The notes under the pieces: model-generated
Seen by the model: the letters and a program-made list of their open reading frames with translations, nothing else
What the model was told of the DNA's origin: nothing
Databases searched by the model: none
Part shown: positions 13,027 to 24,456 of the stretch, in pieces
How the letters are laid out: the number at the start of each line of letters is the position of its first letter
Position numbering within the stretch: the stretch's first letter is position 1
Assembly: GCA_033439765.1 (NCBI GenBank)
Contig: JAULSN010000001.1
Location: 6,634,001 to 6,698,000 of the forward strand
DNA: 64,000 nucleotides
Direction: 5' to 3'
DNA from: Lasiosphaeria ovina
Taxonomy: Eukaryota; Ascomycota; Sordariomycetes; Sordariales; Lasiosphaeriaceae
Position numbers and translations under genes: made by a program

Positions 13027-16000
13027 ATGCTGAAGCTGTCGCAGCTCGTCGGGCTCATCCTTCTCGGGCTGGGAAGCGCTGTCGCCAACGACGACTCGTA
13101 CACGCCGATACACGAAGCTGGCCGCTGCGCGATCCGAGGCCATTGCGGGTCCAAGAGCTTGTTTGGCAGCCAGCTGCCCTGCGTCGATAATGGCCTTGCC
13201 GAGGAACCCGACGACAAGCTGCGCCAGCAGCTCGTCGATCTCTGTGGCCCGAAATGGAGCTCGGGCCCGGTATGCTGCCAGACCAAGCAGGTCGAGTCGC
13301 TCAAGTCGTCGCTATCCACGGCGAACCAGATCATATCGTCCTGCCCGGCCTGCAAAGACAACTTCTACAATCTTTTCTGCACCTTTACCTGCTCCCCCGA
13401 CCAGTCGCTATTCATCAACGTGACCCAGATGATAGAGAAGAACGGGAAGAATCTGACGACCGAACTGGACCAGCTGGTATCTAAAGAGTATGGAACTGGC
13501 TTCTACGACAGCTGCAAGGATGTGAAGTTTGGCCCGACAAACTCGAAGGCGATGGATTTGATTGGAGGAGGCGCAAAAAACTACACGGACTTGTTGAAAT
13601 TCTTGGGCACGGAGCGCTTTGGCGGCTCGCCCTTCCAGATCAACTTCCCCGTCGATTACGCAGAACCCAAGATGGAGCCGCGGCCAATGGTGCCCAAGAA
13701 GTGCAACGACGAGGACCCGAACTTCCGTTGTGCCTGCATCGACTGCCCCTCCGTGTGCCCGGAACTCCCTGATGTTGTGCAAGCAGGGTCTTGCCATGTT
13801 GGTGTCTTGCCATGCCTGTCGTTTGCATCCATCTTCACCTACAGCGTGCTGCTGTTCTCTTTTTTGGTTGCCGTGGTTGGTCATGTTGCGTGGCGGAGGC
13901 ATGCTAAGCGCAGGAGCGAGAGACTCCGGCTGCTTACTGACGCTACCCCTAGCGACGACGAGGACGAAGGGGATCTTACACAAAACGGAGCCATGTTCGA
14001 CCGTCCACAAAAGACATACGTGATCAACACGTGGTGCGATGCTGCTTTCAGCCGACTGGGGCATGTTGCCGCAAGATTTCCAGCCATCACCATTGTCAGC
14101 TGCCTTCTCTCCGTGCTTCTGCTGAGCGTGGGCTGGTACCACTTTGAGATTGAACAAGATCCCGCACGCTTGTGGGTGAGCCCGACGTCGGCAGCGGCGA
14201 AGGAGAAGGCCTTCTTTGACGACAAATTTGGGCCTTTTTACCGGGCAGAGAAAATCTTCCTCGTGAACGACCTTAATCCATCAGGACCGGCGCCTGTCTT
14301 GAGTTATGACACACTTATCTGGTGGATGGGAGTTGAAGAGGCTGTCCGGGATCTCAGGGGCCCAAAGACCAACAGCTCTTTCGACGATCTCTGCCTGAAA
14401 CCTACTGGCAGCGCTTGTGTCGTCCAGTCCATTGCTGCATATTTCCAGGATGACCCAGAAGCTGTCGACCCGAACGGCTGGGAGCAGACGCTACGGAAAT
14501 GTGCCGCGTCTCCAGTGGAATGCCGTCCTGAATACGGACAACCACTCCAGCCTAACATGATTCTTGGGGGGTTCCCCGAAGGGAGCAGCGACCCTACCGA
14601 AGCAGCTGCCATGACCGTCACTTGGGTCTTGAACAACAACAAGGAAGGCTCTGATGAAGTCAAACGCGCCATGGATTGGGAACAAGTGCTCAAAAATTAC
14701 CTCCTGGAGACTGTCCAGGAGCAAGCGAAGGATCGAAACCTCAGACTGTCATTCTCCACCGAGATCAGCCTTGAACAGGAACTCAACAAGTCGACGAACA
14801 CGGACGCCAAGATCATTGTCATCAGCTACATCATTATGTTCCTCTATGCGTCGCTTGCCCTCGGCTCTACTACGCTGTCTTTCAAAGATTTTATCCGAAA
14901 CCCGGCCATATCCCTGGTAGAGTCCAAGTTTACTCTGGGCGTGGTGGGCATCCTGATCGTGTTGATGTCCATCACCGCATCTATCGGCCTCTTTTCCTGG
15001 TTTGGTCTCAAGGCTACGCTCATTATTATCGACGTCATACCGTTCATTGTCCTTGCCGTTGGTGTCGACAACATCTTCTTGATTGTTCACGAATTTGAGC
15101 GCGTGAACATCAGCCACCCGGACGAGGTGGTCGAAGTTCGCATCTCCAGAGCACTTGGACGCATGGGGCCCTCGATTCTCTTCTCGGCCGTGACCGAGAC
15201 AATATCCTTTGCGCTGGGCGCATTCGTGGGAATGCCCGCTGTCAGGAACTTCGCAGTCTACGCCGCGGGAGCAGTATTCATCAACGCAATCCTCCAGGTG
15301 ACCATGTTCATCTCGGTCTTGACGCTGAACCAGATCAGAGTTGAGGATTCCAGAGCCGACTGCTTCCCTTGTGTTCAAGTCAAGTCGGCTCGGATTCATC
15401 TTAGTGGCAGCAACGGCAATCAGGGAGCCCGATACTACGAGGCGCCAGAGGAAAGCCTTTTGCAGCAGTTCATACGCAAGAGCTATGCTCCTAGACTTTT
15501 GGGCAAGAAGGTTAAGGCTGCTGTGGTTATCATCTTCTTAGGGATATTTGCAGCTGCTGTCGCACTCCTCCCCGAAGTCGAGCTTGGCCTGGACCAGCGC
15601 GTCGCCATTCCCGATGACTCGTATCTGATTCCGTACTTCAACGATCTGTACGACTACTTCGAGGCCGGTCCGCCTGTTTACTTTGTCACCCGGGAATTTA
15701 ACGGGACTCAGAGGGAAGACCAGCAGAAGATCTGTGCGCGCTACACAACATGTCAACAAATGTCTCTCACCAATATCCTCGAACAAGAGAGGAAACGGCC
15801 TGATGTATCCTATATTTCATCGACAACGGCCAGCTGGATTGACGACTTTTTCCAGTGGCTTAACCCGGACAACGAGGCCTGCTGCGTGTTGAACCGGAAG
15901 CCCTGCTTTGCCAAACGAGATCCGGCTTGGAACATTACCATGTCTGGCATGCCCGAGGGGACCGAATTTGTCGAGTATCTGAACAAGTTCCTCAAGTCTC

Positions 16001-16863
16001 CGACTGATGAGGACTGCCCACTGGGAGGACAAGCCTCGTACGGGACTGCCGTCGTTGTCGATGCCAAAAGGGACACAATCCCAGCCAGTCACTTCCGAAC
16101 CAGTCACCAGCCTCTCCGCAGCCAGGACGACTTCATCAAAGCGTACGCCTCTGCTCGCCGCATCGCCAACGATGTTAGCGCGCAGACGGGATTGGACGTG
16201 TTCCCATACAGCATTTTTTACATCTTTTTCGACCAGTATTCCACCATTGTTTCTCTCACCGCTACTCTTCTGGGGTCGGCCATCGGAATCATCTTCATCG
16301 TGTCGGCGCTTTTGCTCGGCTCTGTGCTTACGGCGGCGGTAGTGACACTGACCGTTTTCATGGCCATTGTCGACATCATTGGTGCCATGGCAGTTATGGG
16401 TGTTTCTCTGAACGCCGTCTCACTGGTCAACCTGATCATCTGCGTCGGTATTGCGGTGGAGTTCTGCGCCCACATTGCGCGGGCCTTCATGTTCCCGTCG
16501 CGGACCTTTATGGAGCGAGCCAAGAACCGGTTCCGTGGCCGCGACGCGCGTGCGTGGACGGCACTCGCCAATGTCGGCGGCAGCGTCTTTTCGGGCATCA
16601 CCGTGACCAAGATTCTGGGTGTCACGGTTCTGGCCTTTACCAAGAGCAAGATCTTCGAGATCTACTACTTCCGCGTGTGGCTGGCGCTCGTCACGTTTGC
16701 GGCGACCCACGCGCTTATCTTCTTGCCGGTGGCTCTCGCGCTACTTGGCGGCGAGGGCTATGTCGACCCGGAAAGCGACGGCGGCCTTGAGGAGGACCTA
16801 GCCAGTCGCCGCTACAGGGCGCTTCTGCCAGACGGTGATTCAGACTCGGAGGACGAATATTAG
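13027..16863 (+). CDS. NCR1: Niemann-Pick C1 homologue, sterol transporter
   Basis: A 1278-aa single-exon gene for the vacuolar/lysosomal membrane protein that exports sterol from the lumen (NPC1 in animals, Ncr1 in yeast). The frame is open from 12991, but the ATG at 13027 begins a good signal peptide (LSQLVGLILLGLGSAVA). The N-terminal Cys-rich domain runs to about residue 250 (GRCAIRGHCG, CPACKDNFYNLFC, CTFTCSPDQS). Then come a membrane segment near 270-290, a luminal domain with many Cys, and the sterol-sensing domain at about 595-770 (DVIPFIVLAVGVDNIFL). A second luminal loop has CPLGGQASYG, and the second RND-type membrane bundle spans about 1064-1240 (NLIICVGIAVEFCAHIARAF). The C-terminus is acidic (DSDSEDEY) with no obvious dileucine motif. 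Length and domain order match the family; no frame break is seen. Confidence 0.97.
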   Translation: MLKLSQLVGLILLGLGSAVANDDSYTPIHEAGRCAIRGHCGSKSLFGSQLPCVDNGLAEEPDDKLRQQLVDLCGPKWSSGPVCCQTKQVESLKSSLSTANQIISSCPACKDNFYNLFCTFTCSPDQSLFINVTQMIEKNGKNLTTELDQLVSKEYGTGFYDSCKDVKFGPTNSKAMDLIGGGAKNYTDLLKFLGTERFGGSPFQINFPVDYAEPKMEPRPMVPKKCNDEDPNFRCACIDCPSVCPELPDVVQAGSCHVGVLPCLSFASIFTYSVLLFSFLVAVVGHVAWRRHAKRRSERLRLLTDATPSDDEDEGDLTQNGAMFDRPQKTYVINTWCDAAFSRLGHVAARFPAITIVSCLLSVLLLSVGWYHFEIEQDPARLWVSPTSAAAKEKAFFDDKFGPFYRAEKIFLVNDLNPSGPAPVLSYDTLIWWMGVEEAVRDLRGPKTNSSFDDLCLKPTGSACVVQSIAAYFQDDPEAVDPNGWEQTLRKCAASPVECRPEYGQPLQPNMILGGFPEGSSDPTEAAAMTVTWVLNNNKEGSDEVKRAMDWEQVLKNYLLETVQEQAKDRNLRLSFSTEISLEQELNKSTNTDAKIIVISYIIMFLYASLALGSTTLSFKDFIRNPAISLVESKFTLGVVGILIVLMSITASIGLFSWFGLKATLIIIDVIPFIVLAVGVDNIFLIVHEFERVNISHPDEVVEVRISRALGRMGPSILFSAVTETISFALGAFVGMPAVRNFAVYAAGAVFINAILQVTMFISVLTLNQIRVEDSRADCFPCVQVKSARIHLSGSNGNQGARYYEAPEESLLQQFIRKSYAPRLLGKKVKAAVVIIFLGIFAAAVALLPEVELGLDQRVAIPDDSYLIPYFNDLYDYFEAGPPVYFVTREFNGTQREDQQKICARYTTCQQMSLTNILEQERKRPDVSYISSTTASWIDDFFQWLNPDNEACCVLNRKPCFAKRDPAWNITMSGMPEGTEFVEYLNKFLKSPTDEDCPLGGQASYGTAVVVDAKRDTIPASHFRTSHQPLRSQDDFIKAYASARRIANDVSAQTGLDVFPYSIFYIFFDQYSTIVSLTATLLGSAIGIIFIVSALLLGSVLTAAVVTLTVFMAIVDIIGAMAVMGVSLNAVSLVNLIICVGIAVEFCAHIARAFMFPSRTFMERAKNRFRGRDARAWTALANVGGSVFSGITVTKILGVTVLAFTKSKIFEIYYFRVWLALVTFAATHALIFLPVALALLGGEGYVDPESDGGLEEDLASRRYRALLPDGDSDSEDEY

Positions 16864-19800
16864 AGACCGCATTGGCCTGCGGATGAGGAGGTTCAGGCGC
16901 CCCATAAAACACGATGCGGGAAAATGACGCTCGGAGAGTTGTAATGCGCGCAGACGGGAAGACCCGCAATCAAGATCAAGCAGCCACCTCACCTAGGGCG
17001 AAAGTAGCTCCTGCATTGAATACATGTGGCTGGCACAGTATTGGGACTGACGCATGGTACTCCGTATACGACGACGAACGAGCCCAATGGTTTGTTCGGA
17101 ATGGGACTGTCGATCTTCCGTTACACAACAGTGTTTCTTTCTTTGCTTCGTTGTACGTGTAATCAGTACGGTAACCACGAAATGTACACCACACCACCGG
17201 GGGCAGCTTGGTGGAATCTGGCTGACGAATTTCTTTAAAACTTATTTAGACTATTTCTAGATAATTCTTTCTATATATAAGTAAGTCTATTATATATCTT
17301 TCGGATGAAAGGCTGCTATGTACTTTCTCGCCTATGCTTTGCAGAATGCTATTCCGTATTCCGATACTGTAAAGGTTACTAGTAGAAGGGAGATGTTACA
17401 TAAGCTCTCCGCGGTGCAGGCCTTCCCCGACGCTAAATTTACAATCCAATGTTACTCCAGCACTGTGAGGATGCAAAACCCATCTGCCGAAACGCTGAGG
17501 AAAATGGACGCGACTTGACCGCCGCGGCAGTGCCCAAGGAGCCAATTGTCACTCAGCCATGCTCTTTGCCCACTGCCATGCCATGCTGCCCTGCCATCAG
17601 TGCGCAATTGCTCGGCAGCGTATGTACCTACTCAAGGTAGCGTAGCCTGCCTATCGACTTGTCGTCTCGTCTCGTCGGGGCAGTCTTTCGGCACATGATG
17701 TCGGCAACCAACGCGCTGCACCAGACTCGAGCTTCCCAAGGTTCAGCTTCAGAGGTTCAGATGGCAGGTCAGATTCTTGGGGCTTTTTCTAGAAAGTTCG
17801 CCAGTAGGCCCGTGGTTACTCCCTACCTGCCTACGTCTGTGTGTTTTCCCATGATCTTCTCCCCATCTTGCATGCAGCACTGCCGGGGCTGTGGCGGCGC
17901 GTTGGATGGGATGACAGCACAGCGTCAATACCTACCTACCTACCTCTACCTCTACCTCTACCTAAGCTGCCCGGCTTACTCAAGTAGGTGTGGTAGGCAG
18001 GTGTGTGGTCCTGGCTCTGGGCTTAACGAGCCGTAAAGAGGTGGTGTATATGCCTAGATGGCCCACCGTATAGCGGTAGGGTGGTTATAGGCGAGCCGAC
18101 CTTAGGTAAGGTAGGTGCTGAAGCGGTGGTCGATCGCCAACGCCCAAGGGATCCCCAATCCAATCCAATACTGACTGACCGGCCGGCCGGAGCGGACTCG
18201 AAACCTACCTCCACTATTACCTACCCAGCCATGGCACTCGGAAATATCGTCCAGAAACAGCACATACGACCGACTGTTGCTTACGGTATTGTTGCGCTCC
18301 TGGCCATTCGTATAGTATGCTGTTATTTTCTGCCCCAGAAGCGGAATGTCTGCCGCTTCTGCTGGCTGCTTGCTGCGCTGCTGGGTTGGCACCGCACGGG
18401 GCAGTGGCGGGCAAACAGCAATCTGCCAGGTCAGACCAGCGAATAGCACACGTCCCGAGAAGCTGACTGTCGTCGCTTTTGTCCTGCCTTGCATGGCATG
18501 GCTTTGCAGTCAGTCGCAGCGCCCTCCCTCGCTCGTCAGCCTCTCGGAATACCGTTCGCGGAGGAGGGGTGACTGACAGCGGCCATATCCAAGATTTTAT
18601 TGCAGCTGTTCCGGAACTCTCGAATGATCTGCTGACATGGGCCTACTATGTAGGTCCTGGGCCGGCCGAGCTGCAGTGGGCGAGGTATAGTACTTGCTTC
18701 TAAGCCGACAACCCTACAGCCCGTTGACGGTGGGAGCCGAGTCGAGGCCAAGCGAGAAAGACACATGTCGGCCGTCCGCCATCTGGGGGTCAGGTCAATT
18801 GGCGTCGTCGATTGGACCTGACATCTGCCGACGGATATTGGGGCCCCCCCTCCCCCTCCCTTGGGCATGCCTGTCTCGTCCGCCCCACCCCCGTGGCCAC
18901 GGCAATACTGTTCGTCGACACTAAGAATAAAGGAAGGATTCGACTCCAACGCACGCACGCTGGCCGACCCCTCGGCTCTGCCGTCTGCTTTCCGCCGCGG
19001 ATGACGTGGGGCCATTCTCAACTTCTGGGAACACTCCGCGCCTCCAGCGCGCTTCACCTTGCGGCCACCGCCGCCCTATCTGCCTGTCTACCTGCCCTCT
19101 GCCTACCTTTGCCATGTCGCAGCGGGGAGGGCGGCACTTGTCATTGGAACTACCTGGTGCGCCTACCTACACGTGGCCCTGCCCATGTGTGTCGATCGCT
19201 GCCGTGTGGCAAGCCTGGACAAAGGGGGAGGTATTTTTCTTTCCACGGCACGCCGTTGTACTGGGCACAAGGCATTGTGTGCATGTACCAAATGCTATGT
19301 ACATACCTACGGTACGTATGTACAAGGGAAATCGGAGATGGGGCCGTCTGCTTGTCCACAGCCTAGCAAGGATCACATCCTGCCTCCATCCGCGCAAGAG
19401 TCTGGATACAGCATCTCGGGATACGTCTTCCTCGCAATACCGCCTCTGCCCCTCACCCTCCCCTCTATGTCGCGATCCCGGGAACGAAAACGGTCAGCCC
19501 AGCTTAGTGGCTCGCTGCCCGGGTTGCGCTAGCTGCTCGATGCAATATCTTCCCGCGGCGTGCGGAAAGCCCCCGGCACCGCTTGATGCAGGACCGCTAG
19601 CCAGGGACTTAGTCGCCCTCGTGCTGGCCGTTGGAGAATGGAGACAGAGGTTGTAGAACCGAAGTAGATTGAGCCCCCAGCGAGTTGCTGCCATCTTGGC
19701 TGGCTGGTTACCCGCGCCCTTTACCCCCATCTCGGTGCTCCATACGCCTACCCATCTCGGCATTGACGGCATGCGGTGTGCAAGTGCACATTGCTGGGCA

Positions 19801-20013
19801 TTACGCTCCCTCTCGAGTGATATCGCTAGCTATATCACCTATATACCCTCGCTCCCTGGCGTTTTCCGTCCTGTGGAAACGCCACATTGCTCCCCCTTCT
19901 TACTTGTATTCGAAATCTCGGGCCTGGAAGCGCAGTCGCCGGCCTTCCTAAAGAGGTAAAGGCGTGCTGGGAAAACAGCGTCCGGAGCGAAGCTGGTTGC
20001 CGTCGTCGTCAAT
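16864..20013. other. Long intergenic spacer, 3.1 kb
   Basis: No gene is supportable. The numerous short frames on both strands have no motifs. A (TACC)n/(CTCTAC)n microsatellite lies at 17930-17963, and an AT-rich patch at 17220-17300. TACCTA-type words recur throughout 17600-18250. The last 200 bp serve as the P450 promoter. Confidence 0.6.
17930..17963. repeat. (TACC)n/(CTCTAC)n microsatellite
   Basis: Simple-sequence tract in the long spacer upstream of the P450 gene. A similar (CTAC)n tract lies at 42375-42396. Confidence 0.9.
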
Positions 20014-22019
20014 ATGATCACAGACCGTATAATACAACTCCTGGCCGAGAACTGGCTCCCGGCCGTCTTCGCCATCGTGTTGGCGTGGCTGGCCAAGAAC
20101 AGATACCACAATGGCCTGAACAAGTATCCCGGACCGTTCCTGGCGTCCCTGACGGACTGGTGGAGGTTCGTCGACGTGTATAAGCGGCGGCCAGACCGGA
20201 CACATATCGCCCTTCACAAGAAGCACGGCAGCGTGGTCCGTCTGGGGCCCAATGTCTTGTCATTTTCGGACCCTGACGCCCTCAAGACCATTTATGGCCT
20301 CAACAAGGGCTTCGTGAAGGTATGTTGGTCGTAGCAGCAGCAGCAGCAGCAGCAGCAGGAGGAGGAGGAGGAGGAGGAGGAGGAGGACAGACAATCCATG
20401 TGGAAGGGGAAGGAAAGAAGGAGGGCGCAGACTGACTCGCATCACAAATAGTCGGAGTTCTACGTGGTCCAGCAGTCGGTGGTCAAGGGCCACAGCCTGC
20501 AGTCGCTGTTCAGCACTGTCGACAACGACTTCCACATGCAGTTCCGCCGCTGCGTGAACTCGGCGTTTGCCATGTCGGCGCTGGTCCAGTACGAGCCGTT
20601 TGTGGACAACACCACCAAGCTGTTCCTGAAGCAGACGGAGCGCCTCTACATCGACAAGCCCGAGCCTTGCGACTTCACCCGCTGGCTGCAGTTTTATGCC
20701 TTTGACGTGATTGGCGAGATCACGTACAGCAAGCGGCACGGCTTCATCGAGAAGAACGAGGACATTGACGGCATTGTGGCGTACCTGACAAAGCTGTTTC
20801 TCTATGTGGCGCCGGTATGTTTGTTCTCTCTCGTGGTCGTGTCCCTCGCCGGCTCGCTCGCGCCGCTCTACATGAAGCCGGGCTGCTGGATCAATCATCT
20901 GCGCGCCAGTGTTTCATTGCTTTGCTTACATTTCCTTCTCTGGTGCAGATTGGCCAGATCCCCCTCCTCGACCGCGTTTTGCTCAAAAACCCCATCTACC
21001 TGAAGCTGTCGCAGTGGGGGCTCGTCGACTCGACAATGCCCGTAGCCCGATTCGCGCGGGCGCGCATGGCCGAGCGCCTCCCCGAGCTCGAGAGCGGCAA
21101 GCCGTCTCTGCTGCCGACGTCGGAAAAGACGCCGCTCGTCAAGTCGCCCGACCTCCTGTCCAAGTTCCTCGCCGCGCGCGAGGCGCGCCCCGACTTCATG
21201 ACGGACAATCTGGTGCAGACCATGGCCGTGTCGATGGCGTTTGCCGGCTCCGAAACCACGGCCATCTCGCTGTCGGCCGTCTTTTATTTCCTGCTCAAGA
21301 ACCCGCCGGCCCTCGCCAGCCTGCTCGCCGAGATCGACGGCGCCGCGCGCCAGGGCCGCTTCAGCGACTACGAGAGCGGCCTCGTCACGTGGCACGAGAG
21401 CCAGACGCTGCCGTACCTCGACGCGTGCGTCAAGGAGGCCTTCCGGCTGCACCCGGCGCCCGGCCTGCCCATGGAGCGCATCGTGCCCGAGGGCGGCCTC
21501 GAGATCGCCGGCCACCGCGTCAGGGGCGGCACCATCGTCGGCTGCTCGGCCTGGGTCATCCACCGCAACAAGGACGTGTTTGGCGCCGACGTCGAGGCGT
21601 TCCGCCCCGAGCGCTGGCTCGTCGACGACGAGCAGCGCGTCAAGGTCATGAACGGCACCATGCTCCAGTTCGGCATGGGCAGCCGCACGTGCATCGGCAA
21701 GAACATTAGCCTGCTGGAGATTTACAAGCTGGTGCCGAGCATGCTGCGGAGGTTTGAGGTTTGTGCTCCTCTGTTCTTGTCTTTCGGACGGTTACACACA
21801 AACAGGGGAAAAGGCGAAGTGCACTACGCTGTTGGAACAGAGCATTTTTACTGACAATGGATCCGGATATAGATCGAGTTCGACGACCCGTCCCAGGAAT
21901 GGGAGATTGTCAACGCCTGGTTCGTCAAGCAGAGCAACTTCACCACGCGCTTCAAGCTCCGCAACATTGTCATGCCCGACGAGGGCGTCAGCGCCGCCGC
22001 AGCACATGTCGCGGCGTGA
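20014..22019 (+). CDS. Cytochrome P450 monooxygenase (four exons)
   Basis: A microsomal-type P450 of 541 aa. An N-terminal anchor (LPAVFAIVLAWLA) precedes the YPGPF hinge. The I-helix oxygen-binding motif AGSETT is at about 322-327, the K-helix motif is KEAFRLHP (ExxR), and the PERW motif is present. The heme loop FGMGSRTCIG has the thiolate ligand near Cys471. Wording such as FAGSETTAISLSAVFYFLLK resembles the pisatin-demethylase-like (CYP57-type) group; the substrate is unknown. Exons are 20014-20319, 20452-20814, 20949-21758 and 21873-22019, all with phase-0 joins. Donors are GTATGT, GTATGT and GTTTGT. Intron 1 contains a (CAG)n(GAG)n tract. It converges on the FAD oxidase gene 630 bp downstream, which suggests a shared oxidative pathway; that link is inference. 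Confidence 0.95.
20332..20387 (+). repeat. (AGC)n(AGG)n trinucleotide tract in P450 intron 1
   Basis: About nine AGC repeats run directly into about eight AGG repeats within the first intron of the P450 gene. Length polymorphism is likely but cannot be judged from one sequence. Confidence 0.9.
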
Positions 22020-22647
22020 GATTATTGAGAACCTAGGTAGATACCTAGGTAGGTGAGGGATTTAAATAAACTGAAATGAGAGACGAAACACGGCTGGGCG
22101 GTGAGTGTAGGTATGGATGCGGGGTGCGGCATATGGGTGTCTGCTGTACCTATTCGGGCGTTTGTATTTTTTAGGCAATGCATTTATATTTATATAATAT
22201 CATGCTGTGTAGCCTGTGTTGTTGGGGGGGCTCGTGTTGCCACCTGTATGTGAACTTGATAGCTTTCACTCTGATCTGTTGTCCTCGGGGGTGTGTTGAA
22301 GGGAAAAGGTGGTGTGTTCTATCTACCTATGTATATCCTGGGTAGCGTCCAGGCTTGGCTGTGGTTTGGTTCTAGTTAACTCCGAGTTAACTTATACATC
22401 AAAAGTGTTTTCATCTAAAATAGGACGCGTTATGTTCCGCTTTGGTCCGGGTTATACCCGCGTTTGCTCGGGGACCTGGCCATCGTTACTTGTTACTTAC
22501 TCGGAGTGTAAGTCCCCATGTTTTATCCTTGTTGAGCCATGTCTGTGTCGACTCGCTAAACCAAACTAATTAAGTCTCGTTTCTATCCACCTTGTCAACA
22601 AACAGACAGACAGACAGACAGATGACACAATCCCCGTGCCGTCCATC
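22020..22647. other. Convergent 3' intergenic region
   Basis: This 628-bp region lies between the stop codons of the P450 and the FAD oxidase and so holds two 3' UTRs. It has a T-rich, low-complexity feel, and a (CAGA)n microsatellite at 22601-22622. I see no gene. Confidence 0.65.
22601..22622. repeat. (CAGA)n microsatellite
   Basis: Five tandem tetranucleotides lie just downstream of the FAD oxidase stop codon. Confidence 0.9.
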
Positions 22648-24456
22648 TCAAAGCCACTCAAACTCATTCCTCAACCCGTCCACGCCGCTCGCGTCGCCCA
22701 CATCAAGAAACCCACAGATGCGCCCCGCGGGATCCCACGCCCGCCGCACGGCACGCACCCTTTGTCCCGCGCCCTCGCTCCAGAACCTCGTCCGCCGTAC
22801 CTGGAAGTCCGCATCCCCGAGATACGACCCAACGCTGTGCCGCTCGATCCCCGCCATGGCGTTTGCTACCCATGCCGCGCACCTCTCGCCGTCGTCATCT
22901 TTACCAGCGCTGGGACTAGACCCGGCGGCCGGGTCTGTGCCCCCTTCCCACACCGCGTACAGCGCCACGTAGTGCTCGCTGTGCAGCGACAGCGCCATGT
23001 CGGGCAGTGCGCGCTGCGCCGTGGGCGCCATGCTGAACCACAGCGCGCACGCCTTGCGCGTCGGCAGCGCGGTGAACGGGCCGGCCAGCAGCTCTGCAAT
23101 GTCAATGTCAGCCGTGCCGTCGGCCACCACGTACGCGTTGTCCGAGATGTAGTGGTGGCCTTCCGGGTTGGCTGCGCGCTGCTTGCCGTACTCGGCCGCG
23201 AGGGTCGTGTGCTGGCAGAAGACGGTTGCGGAGGGAGAGAGCGTGCTGGGCAGGGAATCGTGGATGGGCTGCAGGGCTGCTTGCGCGGCGGCGAGCGACG
23301 GTTTGAAGGTTGTTAGGTTGGCGAGGACGGTTGGTGTTTCGTCGGACGGGGACAGGCAGCTCGTTACGACGACGATCTCGGTGTCGGCGTCGGCTGTGGG
23401 GGAGAGCTGGGGTGTGTGTGAGTTGTGATGGGATGATAAGGGGGCGAGGTTTGAAACACTTGAACAACAACACAGCTGAAAGGAATGAAGGAGAGATTTA
23501 CATACGTCCACGACCCACTGCAGCGCGGGTCTGAAGTCGGCGATGGGGAACATGTACAGGCTCTGGTACAGCTGCGTCGCCGGCCGCGTCGCGAGGTGGA
23601 AGCGCGTGACGATGGCCGGGAACCCGGGCCCCGCGCCGCGCGCCGCCCAGAACAGGTCCGCGTGCTCGGCCGTGCTGCACCGCAGCGGGCGTGCGTCGGC
23701 CGTGACTACGTCGACGGCGAGGATGGACTCGCATGCCCAGCCCCTGAGTTGGTTTCATTGGTAAGTCTGGGCTGGTTGTGTGTTTGCATGCGGAGGAGAA
23801 AAGGTGGGGGGGACAAAGGTGTTGTTTGTTTACGGGGCTGCTTGGGGCTTTGTTTGTTGTAGTCCGAGTATGAACTGGTTTGGGGTGTGGGAGAAGGGAG
23901 AACAGACCAATTCTGACAGGAGACATAGCATGTTAGCATAATTCCTCGTTGTGCCTCGCCATAACACACACATACACACCTTGCAGTTCCATCCCATGCC
24001 GCCCTGCAGTAGAAAGCCACCGAGACCGACGTCGGGACAGTGGCCGCCGGCAAACATGCGGCCCTTGCCGCCATCAACGGCGCTCAGAAACGTGTTAAGC
24101 GCTTCGCCCGTGGTGCTCGGCGAGCACGACACGACCTGCGTGTCCTCGTCATAGCTAATGCGGCTGCCGTCGGCGTCGACGAGGTCGGCCAGGTCGACGA
24201 GCACGGCGCCATGCCGCACGCTCCACGCGGCCCAGGCATGGCCGCCGCTGCGCACCGACACGCGGCAGTTGCGCTCGCGGCCGAGCTCGACCGCCGCGAC
24301 CACGTCGGCCACGATGCGCGCCCGGCACACGGCCAGCGGCTCCCGCAACCTGTCACGCCGGTGGTTGAACACGCGGCCCCACACGGCGTCGTCAAAGGTT
24401 GCCTTGTCGGTCGAGTCTCGGAAGAGGAAGGGCGTCTGATCGTCTAGGCCTGCCAT
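22648..24456 (-). CDS. BBE-type FAD-linked oxidase (three exons)
   Basis: A FAD_binding_4/BBE oxidoreductase of 491 aa. The likely FAD-anchoring His73 is in VRSGGHAWAAW and Cys140 in GGHCPDVGLGGF, so bicovalent flavin attachment as in berberine-bridge enzymes is plausible. The C-terminal BBE-like end (NEFEWL) lacks the usual NPxNxF motif. No signal peptide is visible. Exons are 24456-23978, 23743-23506 and 23406-22648. The first donor is read as GTGTAT so that the join gives GMGWNCKVGWACES in frame; the second intron is GTATGT...CCCAG. The exact first junction is the weakest point because a stronger GTATGT two bases away would break frame. The gene is convergent with the P450, and such pairs often act in secondary metabolism; no backbone synthase is visible in the window. 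Confidence 0.9.

Noticed and set aside
17930..17963. TACC/CTCTAC tract considered as a telomere-like repeat
   Set aside because: The unit differs from TTAGGG and is a simple microsatellite, repeated similarly at 42375-42396.
20260..21709. Long antisense and alternate-frame open readings across the P450 exons
   Set aside because: They arise from high GC at third codon positions; they cross P450 introns, are Arg/Ala-rich and have no motif.
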